A stretch of DNA of 41,807 nucleotides from a virus: positions 1 through 41,807 of IMG/VR virus record IMGVR_UViG_3300023184_000003, one strand, 5' to 3'. The translations under genes and the position numbers were made by a program. Shown here one piece after another: positions 6,743 to 15,246 of this stretch. Under the pieces are notes generated by a model. It saw only the letters and a program-made list of their open reading frames with translations, made no database searches and was not told the DNA's origin. Each line of letters begins with the position of its first letter. Within the stretch, counting starts at the first letter, position 1.

Positions 6743-7162
6743 TTAGTTTGCCTCCTGTAATTCTACTCCAAATTGTGCGGCGCGGTCTACTGCAACCTCA
6801 TCCGCTACATTAGCAAGACCACTTACTGTGATTCGGATATTCCATCCGCGGTCTGATAGAACAAGAAATGCTGGTGAACAACCGCAAGAACAAAATGCTC
6901 TTTGATTCCATACGAATTCAGATAAGTCAATCTTATATTCCTCTTGGATTTGCTCGCGTACTTGATTGATAATGTCACGATAGATTTTTGTAGGGCGTGA
7001 CTTGCGATAGATAAGATTTTCCATAATTGATTCCTCATTAACATACACGCTAATTGTTGCGCGACCTGAACGAGTGCCTACTGCGTTCCATTTTTCTCCG
7101 CGTTTTGCGTATGGTGCTTCGTGAACTTCTAGGTTTTCGATTGTAAATGTTGATGTTGTCAT
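6743..7162 (-). CDS. Hypothetical protein with CSCGC cluster (139 aa)
   Basis: The N-terminal half has alternating strands and a helix (TKIYRDIINQVREQIQEEY). The C-terminal half holds a tight cysteine run (CSCGCSP) within a strand region ending in NIRITVSG. The run could bind a metal. The second gene after leader copy 2, with a TAATG-like junction to the LPD29 gene. Not recognised as any known family. Confidence 0.55.
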   Translation of the reverse strand: MTTSTFTIENLEVHEAPYAKRGEKWNAVGTRSGRATISVYVNEESIMENLIYRKSRPTKIYRDIINQVREQIQEEYKIDLSEFVWNQRAFCSCGCSPAFLVLSDRGWNIRITVSGLANVADEVAVDRAAQFGVELQEAN

Positions 7163-7168
7163 TTGTAA

Positions 7169-7423
7169 TTACCCCTCAATCTTTATTAGTAGATTTGGTG
7201 CAAATTTGTTTGCACATGTTGAACCAATTGGGAAACAACCTTGCGAGTTTTTATCATCACTACTTGGTGTAATGATTTCCCAAGATGTATTAACTTCCAT
7301 GTAAAGTGGATTTGCACCAAGTTTGCGTCCACATTCGAAGCACAAATCTTCGTAACTTCCATTTGCTTTTGCGTTAAGCGGTGCAGCATCTCCTGCGTTG
7401 TACTTGTATGTTGATGTAGCCAT
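7169..7423 (-). CDS. First gene behind leader copy 2, zinc-ribbon-like (84 aa)
   Basis: Start ATG 7423 follows AAGGAGGCAAAAA; the longer frames to 7471 and 7503 run through the leader hairpin and are rejected. The product begins MATSTYKYNAG, has CFECG around residues 28-31 and two further cysteines near CFPIGSTC at about residues 63-70, so a zinc-binding fold is likely. It is the promoter-proximal gene of an operon that runs down to RusA. Confidence 0.7.
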   Translation of the reverse strand: MATSTYKYNAGDAAPLNAKANGSYEDLCFECGRKLGANPLYMEVNTSWEIITPSSDDKNSQGCFPIGSTCANKFAPNLLIKIEG

Positions 7424-7535
7424 TTTTTGCCTCCTTGATATGTACCAACCCCGTGTGGTTGATAAGTACAACTATCCATTGTTGCGGCTGACATGTAAAC
7501 CACTATCGGCGTTTCGCAGATAACTTTTTGATAAC
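7424..7535 (-). promoter_or_regulatory. Early leader element, copy 2
   Basis: Minus strand: GTTAT at 7535-7531 and 7524-7520 (11 bp apart), a GCCGATAGT block at 7510-7502, then a hairpin at 7464-7443 (8-bp stem TATCAACC/GGTTGGTA including a T-G pair, loop ACACGG), AAGGAGG and ATG 7423. Distances between blocks match copies 1 and 3 to within a base or two. The T-G pair and the extra C-G pair relative to copy 1 keep the stem intact, which favours an RNA structure. Confidence 0.75.
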
Positions 7536-7539
7536 TTTG

Positions 7540-7908
7540 ATAGGCTCTAGGCAGGGTAGAGGCTTCTCGCCCCTTGGAAACGCCGTGATTCGACCATTGC
7601 GGCGTTTTTCCATTGGTGGGTATAGGGTGCCATTTCTACCGAGGTGGTCGAACCTTGGGCTCGGTTGATATCCGAGGCGGAGCCGTCATACGGGGACTTG
7701 TTTTCTTGTTATCTACCAAGCGAGCCGAACATCGTTACTCGGCGAATTACATTGGTTTTTCTAAAACGAGTTGCCTAGAAAAGTTTTCCGTCAATGTGAT
7801 ACATGGCGCAACTGAGTCACAGACTCCCATTCTCAACCGCATAACTACGGTGAAGGGATTGGCTAGTTATCTAGCCAGTTCTGTCCGCGACCTTGGCTCA
7901 GGGATTGG
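7540..7908. other. Structured non-coding region (369 nt)
   Basis: No convincing gene on either strand. It holds several inverted repeats: TGGCTAG/CTAGCCA (7860-7877, 4-nt loop), TTTTCTA/TAGAAAA (7757-7782), GCCGA/TCGGC (7724-7743), a switch-like trio CCGAG-CTCGG-CCGAG (7639-7643, 7660-7664, 7672-7676) in which the middle arm can pair either way, and AAACGCCG/CGGCGTTT (7578-7607). A 12-bp direct repeat AGGGATTGGCTA occurs at 7854-7865 and 7900-7911. It lies between the metallophosphoesterase gene and leader copy 2. It could be a non-coding RNA, a replication origin or a packaging site. Confidence 0.5.
7578..7607. terminator. Hairpin with T-run, probable terminator
   Basis: Eight-bp inverted repeat AAACGCCG/CGGCGTTT with a 14-nt loop. 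On the plus strand it is followed by further T residues; on the minus strand the T-run is only three. It probably ends the leftward transcript from the metallophosphoesterase gene, or a plus-strand transcript of the non-coding region. Confidence 0.45.
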
Positions 7909-8931
7909 CTAATCAAGCCAAACTTGGTACTGCGCTGTGACTCTACCTTTTATTGGGTCTACAAAATGCAAGCGTTGCGAAGGCATACCTGATGCCGCCA
8001 TTGAATCACGAGCATATCTATTGTCTGATTCAGTAGAACCTGTCCAATAAATGTTGTAATGTTTTTGTATAGGTTCCTGTGCATGTCTATGGTAATGACC
8101 TAAATAAATATCATGGAAATCATAATCATGCGCACCGGCTTTCCATCTATTTGCACCAGCAATCCAAGCCGCAGGACTTGCAAATCCTGAACGACCTAAT
8201 TCATCACCATGCATTAGTAAAGCGCGATAGTTTCCAACTGCAACTTCTTGAATGTCCTCTGGACAATCTTCCCAAGTTAGTCGTTTTTCATTTGCTAATA
8301 ATTGACGCGACATTTCATAGACCATTCTGTCCACATTGTCACTCTTTGGAACTTCGGCGCGTTTGCCACCAATGCGACCATGATTTCCCCATTCAGCAAT
8401 CACAGTTACCTTTTCAAAGTTAGCCAACATCACGCGAACAAAATCAACACAGAGGCGCGATACATTTACAAACTGACCAAATAAACTACTATCAATTTGC
8501 CATAATTGCGCTGGGTAATTAAATAAACCTTCAACCATATCCCCGCCAAACATAACCACACATTCATTTACTGGGTGATGTTCGCGTTGCAATTTTGTAA
8601 GATGAACAACTTTGTCACCAAATTGTAAGACTCGTTCGCGCATAATCTCGCTGTTGTAACTAGATGTAACTTTGGAACCTTGCCAGTCCGTTGAATGAAC
8701 CAATGCCACTTCGGGTTTAGTCTTGCGCTTGTCAGCACTAGGCGCGGGTACTGGTGCAATTTTACCTAAAGCCAACATAGCCTCATAAGCACCTCGGTGC
8801 GTGGCTGTAACCAATTCGTCATTGCGCAACTTGGCTTTGGCTAATTGCTTTTGAGTCTGGACTAATGCCTTACGAAGTTCGGCGGTTTCTTCGTTGCCTT
8901 GTTCTTCGTCTAATGCGTCTTTAAGCGCCAC
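7909..8931 (-). CDS. Metallophosphoesterase (calcineurin/Mre11-type)
   Basis: 340 residues. After an N-terminal coiled coil (about 10-50), the phosphoesterase motifs appear in order: HSTDWQG (D82), GGDMVEG (129-131), GNHGR (182-184), MHGDE (H241) and GHYHRH (278-283). These bind two metals. Related phage proteins are DNA nucleases or phosphatases and often sit near endolysin or replication genes. The coiled coil suggests oligomerisation. The gene overlaps an upstream HTH-like gene by 11 nt. A small hairpin (TTGGCT/AGCCAA) covers its stop codon. Substrate cannot be deduced. Confidence 0.85.
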   Translation of the reverse strand: MALKDALDEEQGNEETAELRKALVQTQKQLAKAKLRNDELVTATHRGAYEAMLALGKIAPVPAPSADKRKTKPEVALVHSTDWQGSKVTSSYNSEIMRERVLQFGDKVVHLTKLQREHHPVNECVVMFGGDMVEGLFNYPAQLWQIDSSLFGQFVNVSRLCVDFVRVMLANFEKVTVIAEWGNHGRIGGKRAEVPKSDNVDRMVYEMSRQLLANEKRLTWEDCPEDIQEVAVGNYRALLMHGDELGRSGFASPAAWIAGANRWKAGAHDYDFHDIYLGHYHRHAQEPIQKHYNIYWTGSTESDNRYARDSMAASGMPSQRLHFVDPIKGRVTAQYQVWLD

Positions 8932-9163
8932 AGGTTTTGCACCATCCGTTGCGGTGTCGCGTGATAGTGCCTTGCGACAAACTAATGCCTTCTTTTTTCA
9001 ATGCTCGTTCCAATACGGATGCCTTGACTTCGCGGTTATAAAGCACCGCCTCAAATGTGGCTAAGTCCTCTTTTTTCATCTCTTGTTTAATTTTATAGAT
9101 TGAACACACCGCATTTTTAGGTGCGCTGTTGGACATTTCCTTTAACGAATCCGCTAGTGCCAT
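8921..9163 (-). CDS. HTH-like DNA-binding protein (80 aa)
   Basis: A core with YKIKQEMKKEDLATFEAVL, then VKASVLERALKKEG, then ISLSQGTITRHRNG reads as a helix-turn-helix whose last helix is the recognition helix, ending with CKTCGA. Preceded by GGAAGG. Small proteins of this shape are frequent in actinophages. It lies just after the terminator of the structural operon and starts a two-gene unit with the metallophosphoesterase. Probable DNA binder; target unknown. Confidence 0.55.
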   Translation of the reverse strand: MALADSLKEMSNSAPKNAVCSIYKIKQEMKKEDLATFEAVLYNREVKASVLERALKKEGISLSQGTITRHRNGWCKTCGA

Positions 9164-9206
9164 CTTTCAACCTTCCGTTAGAGTGGTAAAAGGATACAAC
9201 AAAAAA

Positions 9207-9235
9207 GCCCCACCTGCCGTTAAGCAAGGTGGGGC
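9207..9235 (-). terminator. Rho-independent terminator of the structural/lysis operon
   Basis: GCCCCACCT at 9207-9215 pairs perfectly with AGGTGGGGC at 9227-9235 (9 bp, 11-nt loop). On the minus strand it is followed by six T residues and more. It lies just after the holin-like gene, closing the long leftward structural operon. Confidence 0.9.
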
Positions 9236-9252
9236 AATTAAGGTGTGTCTAA

Positions 9253-9450
9253 TTATTTATCTGCGTTAATTCCAAACCCTTTGTATGTAGGGTCAATTGC
9301 CTTGAATATTGGAGCCGCTACTGAACCAAGCAATACCGCATACTCTGGTCGCATATCCGCCACAAGTGCAAGCGCAACTGTAATGGTCGCAACGCCTACT
9401 GAACGAAGGTATGACATGACTTCGGCTTTAGCCTTTGATGATAGTTTCAT
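9253..9450 (-). CDS. Holin-like membrane protein (65 aa)
   Basis: One or two hydrophobic segments (about residues 16-30 and 37-50) with a charged N-terminus and polar tail, next to the endolysin gene, is the usual signature of a small phage holin. Holins form membrane lesions that release the endolysin. It is the last gene before the terminator. Assignment rests on position and hydrophobicity rather than a family motif; the membrane-coil gene at 9956 is the rival candidate. Confidence 0.6.
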   Translation of the reverse strand: MKLSSKAKAEVMSYLRSVGVATITVALALVADMRPEYAVLLGSVAAPIFKAIDPTYKGFGINADK

Positions 9451-9458
9451 TTTTCTCC

Positions 9459-9959
9459 CTAGTCTTTGAACTTCGGTGACCCGAAGCCAACAATAAATAC
9501 TTTTAATTTTTTCTTGTTGTCTGTGCGATAGGCGCGAGTCTTTTGTACTACTTCTCCGCCGTTGCGCTCGCTGGCGGATTTCTTGGCATCCCCTGAGGTA
9601 TTGCCTTCAATGGTAGTTACTGTGCCGTCACCGTTATCGCGTACAACAATGCCAACATGGTCAATAGGAGTTCCGCCTTCTGCAAAGTCAAAAAAGGCTA
9701 AGTCGCCGGGTTTTGGTTTAGCAGTTTCATTGTTAGACCATGCGCCAGTACCTTGAAACTTTGATGCACCTACCGCTGTTGCCACCACACTAGGAATTTT
9801 AAGCCCAACTTGATTAGCACACCACATAACAAAGGAACCACACCAAGGTAAAAAGTTAGCCTTCGTAAAAGCACCATACTTTGTTTCATTATCTTTTGGT
9901 CCTTCTACTGTGCCTATTTCGGCGCGAGCCGCCATAAGGAATTGGTTACGCTGACTCAT
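9459..9959 (-). CDS. CHAP-domain endolysin
   Basis: 166 residues with a single CHAP domain: catalytic C40 in PWCGSFVMW, H101 in IDHVGIV, and the IEGN acidic/Asn site at 117-120. CHAP enzymes cut peptidoglycan as amidases or endopeptidases. There is no separate cell-wall-binding domain, which is the short end of the range for actinophage lysins. It overlaps the membrane-protein gene upstream by ATGA and is followed by the holin-like gene. A second wall enzyme is encoded at the contig junction. Confidence 0.9.
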   Translation of the reverse strand: MSQRNQFLMAARAEIGTVEGPKDNETKYGAFTKANFLPWCGSFVMWCANQVGLKIPSVVATAVGASKFQGTGAWSNNETAKPKPGDLAFFDFAEGGTPIDHVGIVVRDNGDGTVTTIEGNTSGDAKKSASERNGGEVVQKTRAYRTDNKKKLKVFIVGFGSPKFKD

Positions 9960-10150
9960 TTTTTATTTAATAAGTCCAGAACAATTTGCATCTGGGCTTC
10001 CAGTCTATTAACGGAATCGCGCATACTTGACCCGCCGTTTGGTTTTAATTCATTGAGGTAATGCTTAACAAGCCATCTTACCGAACCAGCAAATGCAGAT
10101 GCAATTGCAATTACGGATACAGATAGGCTTGCCCAGTTTTGTGCAGTCAC
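9956..10150 (-). CDS. Membrane-anchored coiled-coil protein (64 aa), holin/spanin candidate
   Basis: A hydrophobic segment at about residues 6-22 is followed by a basic stretch (RWLVKHYLNELK) and a C-terminal amphipathic helix (DSVNRLEAQMQIVLDLLNK). This is an N-in membrane anchor with a coiled coil. It lies directly before the endolysin with ATGA coupling. It could be a second holin or an antiholin. Confidence 0.5.
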   Translation of the reverse strand: MTAQNWASLSVSVIAIASAFAGSVRWLVKHYLNELKPNGGSSMRDSVNRLEAQMQIVLDLLNKK

Positions 10151-10165
10151 GGTTGCACCTTTCGG

Positions 10166-10288
10166 TTATGTTGTAGGCGGTAAGGTTTCTAGTGTTGCTT
10201 TAAGTACGGCAATCTCTTGGGCTTGCACTCCAATGATTTCGCGTAAGTTTTTTAGTACGGCTTGTATATCTACTTGTTGTTCTTCCAT
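10166..10288 (-). CDS. Small coiled-coil protein (40 aa)
   Basis: ATG at 10288 shares a base with the stop of the S74 fibre gene (TAATG). The product is one charged helix with heptad spacing (VLKNLREIIGVQAQEIAVLKATL). Small coiled-coil proteins at this position are often fibre accessories or lysis regulators; no family recognised. Confidence 0.55.
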   Translation of the reverse strand: MEEQQVDIQAVLKNLREIIGVQAQEIAVLKATLETLPPTT

Positions 10289-11829
10289 TAGTTACCTTCC
10301 AATACTTTTAATCGTGCGTCCTGTTCTTGTACTAATTGTAACAAAAAGATTGGCAATTTTTCGTAAGCAAAGTAATCAGGTATGCCAGTTGAGTCATATT
10401 GGATTAACTCATTAAGTCCAAGTCCTTCAGCATCTTCAGCAATAAATCCATACTGCACAGTTTGGTCAGGGTCAATTTCAGGTTTGTATTTGAATGTCTT
10501 AACATCTAAGTTTAACAATGCGTTTGAATTAATCTTGTAAGATTCAATGTCATGTTTTTTGCGCAAGGTAGATGCCGTTGTTCCATATAGACCAGAACTT
10601 GATATTTGCATTGCGCGACCAGATACAGAATTGCCGTATGTTGAAGCAACGCGCACATTGCCGCTTGAAGATAAAAACTCAAATTGTTGAGTTACTGCTC
10701 CAAATGTTGCACTATTGGTAACACTAAGGTTTCCAAGTACGCCTGTATTACCATTAAGAGCAGATGTGCCAGCAACAATTAACCGTTCGCCCGTTACGGA
10801 ACCGCCACCAATATTGACATATCCGTAGAAAAGCGTTTGTGAGTTGCCACCGCTAATGTTTCCAGATGATTCTATAACTAAAGAAGTACCTGAATAAATT
10901 GAAGTTGAACCAATTGTAAATCCACCAATGGTTCCAGCACTTGCATTAATTGTACCTGTGATGTTTGCATTTACCGCTTGCAAACTTCCTGCTGAATCAA
11001 CCGCAAATTTCCATGCACCTGAGTTTGGTACTGTAATGGACGAACCTTGAATAAGACCGCCAGTAATAGTTGCAGTTCCTACGCCTGTTAAACCAGTTGC
11101 ACCAATAGACCAACCATTAACTAAGGTGCTACCGCTTAATGTTCCAAAAGCACCTGTGTTAGCGTAGATTGAACCATTAAAAGTTCCGCTATCTGCTGTA
11201 ATGTTTCCTTTAATATAAGCACCTTGTGCGGACATAACACCAGACGAACTAACATTAAAAGAGTTTGCGCCTGAACCTGCGGTAATAGTAATTGCGCTTA
11301 GCGTTCCAGTAGTAATAGAGCCAGCATCAATGTTAGCAATTACCAAACCTGATACTGTAACTGATGTCCAAGATGTGCCACCTGCGCCTGAATATTGCGC
11401 AATGACTTTGTTGGCATAAGTACCAGACGAACCGTATTGATACCAAATATCGCCTACTGTATTAGCGGTAGCACCGGGACCACTTGTGGAATAATAAACT
11501 TTGTTCTTACCATTAGCAGTAACTTGTGCCGCAGTTGCTTGCGATGAAGCAATAGTCGCTTGTGATTGTGCAATTGTTGCTTGTGATGCCGCTTGGTTTG
11601 CCGCAATGGTCGCGTTGATTGCTTGAACTTGTGCTGTTGTGGCGACTGATTGTGCGCTTAAAGCGATTACTGTTGCTTGTTGTGCTTGGTAAAGTGCCTG
11701 TGCAGAACTGCCTTGTGCAGACTCAGCCACATACAAAGCCTGATTTGGACCAGTTTCTAACTTGGCTATGCGGTCTGTAATACTATAAAAAATATCTTGT
11801 AGGTTTGGTGGAAGATTTACAAATGCCAT
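10288..11829 (-). CDS. Tail fibre / minor tail protein with S74 chaperone domain
   Basis: 513 residues. Residues about 30-110 are an Ala/Gln/Thr-rich coiled coil, the middle is a Gly/Ser/Thr-rich beta region of repeated short strands, and from residue 420 there is a peptidase_S74 intramolecular chaperone: STLRKK has the Ser420 and Lys425 catalytic spacing, followed by FKYKP and YGFIAEDAE. The chaperone trimerises the fibre and cuts itself off. It ends in a helical coiled coil. Probably a host-recognition fibre at the tail tip. It is the last tail gene before the lysis cassette. Confidence 0.8.
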   Translation of the reverse strand: MAFVNLPPNLQDIFYSITDRIAKLETGPNQALYVAESAQGSSAQALYQAQQATVIALSAQSVATTAQVQAINATIAANQAASQATIAQSQATIASSQATAAQVTANGKNKVYYSTSGPGATANTVGDIWYQYGSSGTYANKVIAQYSGAGGTSWTSVTVSGLVIANIDAGSITTGTLSAITITAGSGANSFNVSSSGVMSAQGAYIKGNITADSGTFNGSIYANTGAFGTLSGSTLVNGWSIGATGLTGVGTATITGGLIQGSSITVPNSGAWKFAVDSAGSLQAVNANITGTINASAGTIGGFTIGSTSIYSGTSLVIESSGNISGGNSQTLFYGYVNIGGGSVTGERLIVAGTSALNGNTGVLGNLSVTNSATFGAVTQQFEFLSSSGNVRVASTYGNSVSGRAMQISSSGLYGTTASTLRKKHDIESYKINSNALLNLDVKTFKYKPEIDPDQTVQYGFIAEDAEGLGLNELIQYDSTGIPDYFAYEKLPIFLLQLVQEQDARLKVLEGN

Positions 11830-12989
11830 TATGACACCGTTCCTGCTGCTAGTGGTCTTATCAGCGTAAGTGTAATACGGCTTGGTCCATTTTCGCCTGG
11901 GTTTACGCTAATAGCAACAACGCGTAATGGGTCGCTATTGTTACCAAAGTTAATGCCATTTGGAAAATAATCATCTTTAATGCTTAATCGTACTTGGTCA
12001 CCAATTTGATAAGTTGGGTAAATAGGTGAAATGTAAGGCGGTATGATAATTTCAATAGTTGTTGGCGGATAACTGGTTGCATTAAGTTGCCCTAAAGTTA
12101 AATCTTTTAGTAGTTGCAACTCACCAATGTCGGTGTAGTTTGCAGTATCTTCCAGCAATGGCCAATCGCCGACTGTAATTTTGCTTCCGTCAATAGCCGT
12201 TGCAACATACTGCGTTGTGTTGTTTCCGTAACCTAAGCCATAAAGTTTGTTAGCCGCGCTTGAAGCATCCTCAGGGAACTTATATTCAATAAGATTACCC
12301 GGAAACTCAAACACGGTTGCATAGGGATTTGTAGTTGAATAAGCCGTACCTAATGGATACTTAATATACAAAAAGTTTTTTAACACACTACTGACAACCA
12401 TAGGCTTAATTGCAAAGTCAAAATAACCAGCGGCTAAATCTTTAACCGCTTGATATACAGATTTTAGTTCGTAGTTTTCATACTTCTTTTTTGTAACAAA
12501 TGGCGTAGCATCTACAAAAGTAGTTGTATCTAGACCAGTTTTGCCATGAGTTAAACCTTCCGCATATATCATAAGTTGTTGCGCGATATAAGACGGGTCA
12601 TAGTTGGTGGCTGAATAATCTTTAGTCGTACTAATACGGCGGCGCGCATATAACGACATCATTTCTTGCGCACTAATAGATAAAGTTTGAGATGCAGAAT
12701 CATATTCACGCGCCCAGATAACACCAGACCAAACAGGTACGCTTGTGTAAGTTTCAGGGTCGGTATACAAAACCCACAAAATAGTCTTACCGGGAATTGT
12801 GCCGTCATAAGCATTTGCTGATTCTGAGTTAATACCTGACAATAGAACATGTCCTTGAAAACTACCTACTGAGTTAAGTTGAGAAGTAAAGTTCACGCCA
12901 GTAAAAGGCAACTCTGAAATAATTGGATTGGCTGTTGAGCCTGATTGCCATAAGTTAGTTGTTACATAACGAAACTCTGCTTGTGCCAT
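11829..12989 (-). CDS. Minor tail protein (tail hub-like)
   Basis: 386 residues. The N-terminal half has strands typical of tail-associated hub domains (ILWVLYTDP, VPVWSGVIW, TLSISAQEMMSLYARRR), and the C-terminal region includes YQIGDQVRLSIKDDYFP and a VVAISVNPGENG strand pair. Its location directly after the Dit-like protein and before the fibre matches the Tal/hub position in siphoviruses. The protein should form the tail-tip trimer that links tube and fibre. No lytic domain is visible. Confidence 0.65.
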   Translation of the reverse strand: MAQAEFRYVTTNLWQSGSTANPIISELPFTGVNFTSQLNSVGSFQGHVLLSGINSESANAYDGTIPGKTILWVLYTDPETYTSVPVWSGVIWAREYDSASQTLSISAQEMMSLYARRRISTTKDYSATNYDPSYIAQQLMIYAEGLTHGKTGLDTTTFVDATPFVTKKKYENYELKSVYQAVKDLAAGYFDFAIKPMVVSSVLKNFLYIKYPLGTAYSTTNPYATVFEFPGNLIEYKFPEDASSAANKLYGLGYGNNTTQYVATAIDGSKITVGDWPLLEDTANYTDIGELQLLKDLTLGQLNATSYPPTTIEIIIPPYISPIYPTYQIGDQVRLSIKDDYFPNGINFGNNSDPLRVVAISVNPGENGPSRITLTLIRPLAAGTVS

Positions 12990-13825
12990 TAGATATAAGC
13001 ACTTCTATACACAGTAGTCATGGAACCAATATTGCTTTTCCAACTAGCCGTTGTTGCGCCACTTGCAGTTGCAGGATTTAATTGCAACCAACCATTTGAT
13101 GCGGCTGTCATAATGTTACGCGCAGGGTAAGTATCGTAATAAACAACGCGTGATAGTAAATCAATTTGTAAGTTTTTGCTTACTGCCATGTTAGCAAAAT
13201 ACATGTGGGTATAACCATCATTAGGTGAACCAATTGTGCCATCTGTAATTTCACCGCTTGTCGCGCTGGTAGTTAAACTAATAGTAGGACAACTAATCGC
13301 CCACCCGCTATTTGTTAAAGATGTAGTTGTGCCTGTAACAGTAGTAGCATCTAGTGTGTAATAGCGTGGGTCAGGGAATGACATCATGATACGAGTCTTA
13401 ATGTAACCATAAGCAAAGTCAGCATCCAAAGATGTTTGCAAACCACGACTGCGCCCATACATTTGCATATCGCCTGTGTTGCCATTTAAGCGGAAATTAA
13501 ACATTGATAGTTGGTCTGCGACAGGCGTTAATCCTGATGGGTCGGTGTAGTAACCAAGTGGTTGTGGCGCAAAAGCCAACTGCAAGGCTTTGTAATTTGC
13601 TTGTGCCGTTGTACTGGAATCACCCAATACTGTGACATCGAGATACACAGTACGCTCATCATAAAAATCGCGTCCAGTATATGAACCATCTATGTATCCA
13701 CGGTTGTCATCTTGAATACGCAACGGCGCTGTTCCGCCAAGCCCTTCAACATTAGTAACCAAATATGAAGTACCTGTACCAATGACAAAATCTCTAAAGA
13801 CAAATGTATAGTTAGTTAATGTCAT
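12989..13825 (-). CDS. Distal tail protein (Dit-like)
   Basis: 278 residues. The N-terminus (YTFVFRDFVIG, YLVTNVEGLG) and the long beta-rich core with DFYDERTVYLDVTVLGD fit the tail-tube-like N-domain of siphovirus Dit proteins. The C-terminal part resembles a galectin-type beta sandwich. It is the first gene after the tape measure, the standard Dit position, and overlaps it by 4 nt (ATGA). Confidence 0.65.
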   Translation of the reverse strand: MTLTNYTFVFRDFVIGTGTSYLVTNVEGLGGTAPLRIQDDNRGYIDGSYTGRDFYDERTVYLDVTVLGDSSTTAQANYKALQLAFAPQPLGYYTDPSGLTPVADQLSMFNFRLNGNTGDMQMYGRSRGLQTSLDADFAYGYIKTRIMMSFPDPRYYTLDATTVTGTTTSLTNSGWAISCPTISLTTSATSGEITDGTIGSPNDGYTHMYFANMAVSKNLQIDLLSRVVYYDTYPARNIMTAASNGWLQLNPATASGATTASWKSNIGSMTTVYRSAYI

Positions 13826-15246
13826 GGTTTGCTGCCAATCGGTACGCCAGTTTTAGCGGCTTTGGATAACTTCTTATAGATGTCATTAGTGTTAGAAGCA
13901 TACACCGTTACAAATTGTGTGGTCTGTGAACCAGTACCGCCACCCTTTGTTGCATCTCCACCGGGAATGTTACCTTTAATACCAGTAGGGTCTCCGGGTT
14001 TAATAAAGCCCGGGATTTTTGGAGTGCTAATTTTTTTGTTTGCTAGCGCATCCAATGAATTACTATAGTCACGCACTTTATTTGCTAGTGCATCTACGGA
14101 TTTTCCTGCATCTTTAGCCCAGCCCATGCCCGGAATCTTGCCTAATGCGCCTAATGCAGTACCAACCATTCCAACAAGATAACCAAAAGCATTAACAATA
14201 ATTTGAATACCCTTAATAACACCTTTGCGGAAACCTTCAAACTTGTTCCACGCCCAGACGAAAGCAACTCCAAGCGCAATGACACCTGCAATAATAAACC
14301 CAACTGGATTTGCCATCATAGTTGCCCATAATTGTGAAACAGCAAAACGGAATACATTTGTTGATGCCGCTTGTGCGTATGTCCAAAACGCGTAAGCCTG
14401 TTGTACGGCTTTAACCGCGGCAACTGTTGCTGTGTAAGTTTTAACAATAGCAATTGTAAATAAAACAATTCCGCCATAAATCAAAAGCGCCTTACCATTA
14501 GCCATAATGTAACCAAGAAATGCTGACAATACAGGTAATACTTTTGCTGCAATAGTTTGGAAAACTTGGTCAAGTCTTTCTTTTAGAATGTCCATTTGAC
14601 CAGCAAATGTCTTAGTGTAGGAAACCGCTTGTCCACCAATTTTTGTATTTAACTGGTCAAAGGCTTTAGAAATAGCCTCGTTTTTTGGAATGGTGGTATC
14701 TAGTGTGATACCTAATTCTTTAAATGCTTTGGCTGAACCTTGTGTACCACGCGCCAAAATCTTGGCGGCTGTTTCCATATCTATGTGCTTATATCGCGCA
14801 AGGTCGGCGGACATAGCCATAAGTTTGGTCGCTTGGGAAACATCACCAGTAGCGGTAACCAATGTACCCATAGCAGAAATTGCTTCTGAGCCTTGAAAAC
14901 CTAATTGATAGTAAGCATCCGCGGTGTTATAAACATCTTTTTGTGTCTTTGCACTTGTTATACCTACGCCATTAAGAGCCTGATTTAATCTAGCGGTCTG
15001 TGTTTGCAAGTCAATAGTTTCTTGCTTCATTGCATTTAATTCTCTACCAATAGACATCACGCCTAATGTAAGAATGTTACCGCCAAATACGCCAAGCATG
15101 GTTGTCTTTAGATTTCCAAATGCGGTAGTTAATTTACCTGAACGCTCACTGATTTGGTTTAGACCTGCGGTTGCTTTTGATACACCTGCTTGTACACCTG
15201 AGGCATCAATCGTGACTCTTACACTTAGTGGTGGAATCTCACTCAT
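13822..15246 (-). CDS. Tape measure protein
   Basis: 474 residues, short for a tape measure, so a short tail is expected. The N-terminus (SVRVTIDASGVQAGVSKA) is the usual TMP start. Residues about 60-240 are coiled coil with the tape-measure domain segments (TLVTATGDVSQATKLM, ILARGTQGSAKAFKELG). Two hydrophobic helices follow (about 253-275 and 310-335). The C-terminal part is Gly/Pro-rich. The protein sets tail length and passes through the tube into the host membrane. It lies after the frameshifted chaperones, as expected. Confidence 0.9.
   Translation of the reverse strand: MSEIPPLSVRVTIDASGVQAGVSKATAGLNQISERSGKLTTAFGNLKTTMLGVFGGNILTLGVMSIGRELNAMKQETIDLQTQTARLNQALNGVGITSAKTQKDVYNTADAYYQLGFQGSEAISAMGTLVTATGDVSQATKLMAMSADLARYKHIDMETAAKILARGTQGSAKAFKELGITLDTTIPKNEAISKAFDQLNTKIGGQAVSYTKTFAGQMDILKERLDQVFQTIAAKVLPVLSAFLGYIMANGKALLIYGGIVLFTIAIVKTYTATVAAVKAVQQAYAFWTYAQAASTNVFRFAVSQLWATMMANPVGFIIAGVIALGVAFVWAWNKFEGFRKGVIKGIQIIVNAFGYLVGMVGTALGALGKIPGMGWAKDAGKSVDALANKVRDYSNSLDALANKKISTPKIPGFIKPGDPTGIKGNIPGGDATKGGGTGSQTTQFVTVYASNTNDIYKKLSKAAKTGVPIGSKP

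Noticed and set aside
7186-7503. Longer minus-strand frames covering leader copy 2
   Set aside because: They translate the leader hairpin and an alternative frame; the AGGAGG-ATG start at 7423 is far better supported.
7640-7665. tRNA-like T-arm around GGTTCGACC on the minus strand
   Set aside because: The flanking bases do not form a 5-bp T-stem and no acceptor or anticodon arm fits.
7613-7912. Plus-strand open frame of 99 codons in the non-coding region
   Set aside because: No ribosome site, no family pattern, unlikely composition, opposite to all early genes and overlapping several hairpins; it is probably chance.
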